Below, piece after piece: positions 61,985-64,000 of a DNA stretch of 64,000 bases. The notes below the pieces were generated by a model, which worked only from the letters and a program-made list of their open reading frames with translations, made no database searches and was not told the DNA's origin. The DNA comes from Gemmatimonadota bacterium (lineage in GTDB: Bacteria > Gemmatimonadota > Gemmatimonadetes > Gemmatimonadales > GWC2-71-9). Made by a program: the position numbers and the translations under genes. Within the stretch, counting starts at the first letter, position 1. The number at the start of each line of letters is the position of its first letter. The stretch spans positions 1,717,978 to 1,781,977 of the forward strand of contig PNAE01000007.1 of NCBI GenBank assembly GCA_003169895.1, given 5' to 3'.

Positions 61985-62074
61985 GGGCGTCGCTGAGATG
62001 CGGACAATGCTCGTCAGGCGAACCGGCTCGGGGCCGATTGCCGGGGAACGAGATCGAGGGATAGGAGTTCGGAC

Positions 62075-62968
62075 GTGACCATTCGTGCTCGCGGGAAGCG
62101 GCGGTCGCTCCGTCCGGCGCAGATCGCGCGGGCGGTTGACGAGGGTCGCGAGAGTCTCGATTTGTATCTGGACGAGATCTCGCGCGTCCCGCTGCTCAAC
62201 CGTGAGGAGGAGATGGCGCTCGCACGCCGGGCCTTCCAGGGCGACATTCTGGCCCAGGAGCGGCTGGCGCGCCACAACGTGCGTTTCGTGGTCTCGGTGG
62301 CGAAGAAGTTCCAGAACCGTGGTGTGCCGCTGGTCGACCTGATTGGCGAGGGCAACCTGGGCCTGATGACCGCCGCCCGGAAATTCGATCCGGATCGTGG
62401 CGTCAAGTTCATCTCGTACGCCGTCTGGTGGATTCGCCAGGCTGTGCAGGCGGCGATCGCGCGGCACGGCCGGCCGGTCCGCGTGCCCCTCAACCGGACC
62501 GCCGATCTGTCACGACTTGGCAAGACCACGACGCTGCTCAAGGAAAAGCTCGGCCGGATGCCCACGACCGACGAACTGGCGCGTGCGACCGGCCTGACCG
62601 AGGAAGCGGTGCGTTCGCTCTCGTCATTGAATACCGAGGCCGTGCGGCTGGATCACCCGACGCGCGAAGGCGACGGCAACGAGCGGATGGAGCGTTTCGC
62701 GCTGGCCGAGCAGGAACAGACCGATGCGCACACGATGGCGAACTCGCAGAGTGCGGACATCGAGGCGGCGCTCGATTCGCTGCCGCCGCGCGACGCGAAG
62801 GTGTTGCGACTGTATTTTGGCCTTGACGACGGGCAGCCGCGTACGCTTGAGGAAATCGGCCGCATGATGGGTGTGACGCGCGAGCGGATCCGCCAGCTGC
62901 GCGACCGCGCGCTGGTGCGGCTGCGCGAAGGCGAAACGGGCGAAAAGCTCAAGGACCTGGTGGCATAA
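62075..62968 (+). CDS. RNA polymerase sigma factor, RpoD/SigA family
   Basis: 297 residues. Region 1.2 (L-D-L-Y-L-D-E-I-S-R-V-P-L-L), region 2 (N-V-R-F-V-V-S-V-A-K-K-F, D-L-I-G-E-G-N-L-G-L, F-I-S-Y-A-V-W-W-I-R-Q-A), region 3 (G-R-M-P-T-T-D-E-L) and region 4 with the helix-turn-helix (T-L-E-E-I-G-R-M-M-G-V-T-R-E-R-I-R-Q-L). Region 1.1 is absent, so it is a short primary-like or group 2 factor. The GTG at 62075 follows TAGGAG. Confidence 0.93.
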   Translation: MTIRARGKRRSLRPAQIARAVDEGRESLDLYLDEISRVPLLNREEEMALARRAFQGDILAQERLARHNVRFVVSVAKKFQNRGVPLVDLIGEGNLGLMTAARKFDPDRGVKFISYAVWWIRQAVQAAIARHGRPVRVPLNRTADLSRLGKTTTLLKEKLGRMPTTDELARATGLTEEAVRSLSSLNTEAVRLDHPTREGDGNERMERFALAEQEQTDAHTMANSQSADIEAALDSLPPRDAKVLRLYFGLDDGQPRTLEEIGRMMGVTRERIRQLRDRALVRLREGETGEKLKDLVA

Positions 62969-63474
62969 TGCGACTCATGACCCGCTCGATTACCAGCGCT
63001 GCCGTGATGTATGCGATGGCGGCTTCGAACGTGCACGCGCAGGCTGCGCACGCGAATTTCACCGGCACATGGGTGCTGGATTCCAGCAAGAACGTGGTCA
63101 GCGGGCAGCTCGGGGCTCCCACCTCGGCAACCAGCACTATCGTGCAGCACGGTGACACCGTGACGCTGGACCGTGAGGCGTCCACCGCCGAGATGGGCGT
63201 CATCAAGACGCACGGAGTGTTTGGTATTGACGGCAAACCCTGGCAGAACACCATGCCCGTCAACGGCGAGGACGTTCAGGTCACGAGCGTGCTCTCATGG
63301 GACAACGGGTCACTGGTGATCCGATCGACGCTCACGTTCCAGGGCACCGACGTCGAGCAGCTCGACCGGTGGACGCTGGGCGCCGACGGGAAGACGCTCG
63401 TAACGGCTCGCTCGGTGACCGCCATGGGCCAGGAGGTTGGTTCGGGTACGCTGACCTACGTCAAGAAGCCCTGA
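62968..63474 (+). CDS. Small exported protein of unknown function
   Basis: 168 residues with a signal peptide ending near V-H-A-Q-A. The mature part begins N-F-T-G-T-W-V-L-D and carries L-D-R-W-T-L-G-A-D-G-K-T-L-V, a W-x-L-x-P/A-D-G-K-T-L pattern typical of lipocalin-like beta-barrels. The ATG overlaps the sigma factor stop (TAATG), so translation may be coupled. A fragment of a second copy follows. Confidence 0.8.
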   Translation: MRLMTRSITSAAVMYAMAASNVHAQAAHANFTGTWVLDSSKNVVSGQLGAPTSATSTIVQHGDTVTLDREASTAEMGVIKTHGVFGIDGKPWQNTMPVNGEDVQVTSVLSWDNGSLVIRSTLTFQGTDVEQLDRWTLGADGKTLVTARSVTAMGQEVGSGTLTYVKKP

Positions 63475-63476
63475 CA

Positions 63477-63701
63477 AACACCCTTCGCCTGGTCGGGACC
63501 GAGACCGAGGCGACCAGCCTCGCATCGTGGGACAGCGGCGCGCTGGTGGTTCACACCACGAGCAAGCCCGACGGCGGCGACCTGGTCCAGACCGACACCT
63601 GGACGCTGGCGCCCGACGGGAAAACGCTGCGAATTCGCCGTGAGGCGAGTTACAACGGGAAGGCGATGGGCGCGGCGACGCTGGTGTTTGTGAAGCGCTG
63701 A
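63477..63701 (+). pseudogene. Out-of-frame second copy of the exported protein's C-terminal half
   Basis: The + frame gives T-S-L-A-S-W-D-S-G-A-L-V-V-H, then D-T-W-T-L-A-P-D-G-K-T-L-R-I and G-A-A-T-L-V-F-V-K-R. This aligns with the C-terminal half of the preceding gene (L-S-W-D-N-G-S-L-V-I; R-W-T-L-G-A-D-G-K-T-L; L-T-Y-V-K-K). There is no start codon or signal peptide. A frameshift after tandem duplication, or a sequencing slip joining both units, would explain it. Confidence 0.55.
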
Positions 63702-63731
63702 CACGTGGGACGTAGAATGTAGGACGCAATA

Positions 63732-63765
63732 GGGGGACGCCGCTTCAGGTGGAGTCCCCCCTTTT
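63732..63765 (+). terminator. Rho-independent terminator
   Basis: GGGGGAC (63732-63738) and GTCCCCC (63754-63760) form the stem, followed by CTTTT. It ends the sigma factor/exported protein transcript, between convergent genes. Confidence 0.75.
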
Positions 63766-63770
63766 ACCTC

Positions 63771-64000
63771 TCATTTCTCACGTTTTGCGGTTCCATGTTG
63801 CGCAAACATCCGTAGCACGCGCTGCAAGATACCGCCGTGCGCCAGATACTCGACCTCCACGGCCGAGTTGAGCCGGACGATGGCGGCAAACTTTGTCACC
63901 TTGGCAGTCTCCGGATCCGTTGCGGTGACCGTGAGTTCGCCGCTGGGAACCACACCCCGACCAATACCGCTGATGTCGATGATCTCGCGGCCACTCAGGC
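63771..64000 (-). CDS. acnA: Aconitate hydratase, C-terminal end (truncated by the window)
   Basis: The visible C-terminus of a minus-strand gene reads S-G-R-E-I-I-D-I-S-G-I-G, then G-V-V-P-S-G-E-L-T-V-T-A, V-E-V-E-Y-L-A-H-G-G-I-L-Q-R-V-L-R, matching the AcnA tail (Y-x-x-H-G-G-I-L-Q-x-V-L-R). It interconverts citrate and isocitrate via a [4Fe-4S] cluster located in the unseen part. The start lies beyond the window. Confidence 0.88.
   Translation of the reverse strand, partial: LSGREIIDISGIGRGVVPSGELTVTATDPETAKVTKFAAIVRLNSAVEVEYLAHGGILQRVLRMFAQHGTAKREK

Noticed and set aside
1-64000. tRNA, rRNA or CRISPR array
   Set aside because: No cloverleaf-sized pattern, rRNA segment or regularly spaced direct repeats were seen in the gaps.

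Overview
The window is a high-GC chromosomal segment of a free-living bacterium. Several traits fit Gemmatimonadota: a large zinc-ribbon/Ser-Thr kinase/TPR fusion, a Thermus-type V/A-ATPase operon, many GTGA/ATGA gene overlaps and many GTG starts. This is inference from gene content, because no rRNA or other phylogenetic marker is present. I saw no tRNA, rRNA or CRISPR array.

Left third (1-20.5 kb): after a truncated ABC-2 permease, almost everything to 20456 lies on the minus strand as one compact train. Read in transcription order it is a [NiFe]-hydrogenase (small subunit, large subunit, cytochrome b, maturation protease), then hypA-B-F-C-D-E, then a nickel/cobalt permease, then a nine-gene V/A-type ATPase (H/G-I-K-E-C-F-A-B-D), and finally a DUF2892 membrane protein. 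Most junctions overlap by 4 bases. The layout couples H2 oxidation and quinone reduction to an ion-translocating ATPase. HypA lacks its zinc ribbon, and the ATPase c subunit carries Na+-type ligand candidates.

20.5-27.4 kb: divergent from the hydrogenase are PEP synthase, an SDR, Hsp20, a twin-CBS protein with an overlapping micro-membrane ORF, a CYTH protein, a DUF488 protein and a small oxidase-like membrane protein. Combined with the P-type ATPase (39-42 kb), the pgm-zwf-ackA operon (52-56.6 kb) and the transhydrogenase (59-61.7 kb), this resembles a low-oxygen or energy-stress island.

27.6-44.2 kb: signalling and housekeeping genes. These are a protein kinase, a serine hydrolase, a methyltransferase-like membrane protein, a lipoprotein preceded by a strong c-di-GMP-I riboswitch candidate, an NmrA-like protein, a PAS hybrid histidine kinase, DUF302, DinB, a P-type cation ATPase with a fused DUF454 tail, an SDR and a GGDEF diguanylate cyclase. 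Two gene remnants (B12-radical-SAM and sialidase-like) flank DUF302.

44.2-52.3 kb is the accessory stretch: DUF2339, PEBP, two MBL-fold proteins (one with its metal ligands substituted), DUF2784 and a VIT1-like protein. They are separated by spacers that share a 16-17 nt repeat and imperfect palindromes, and an IS110 fragment is fused to an IS5 fragment in the middle. 52.3-64 kb returns to core metabolism: pgm-zwf-ackA, thrB-thrC, pntAA-AB-B, an RpoD-family sigma factor, a small exported protein and the 3' end of aconitase.
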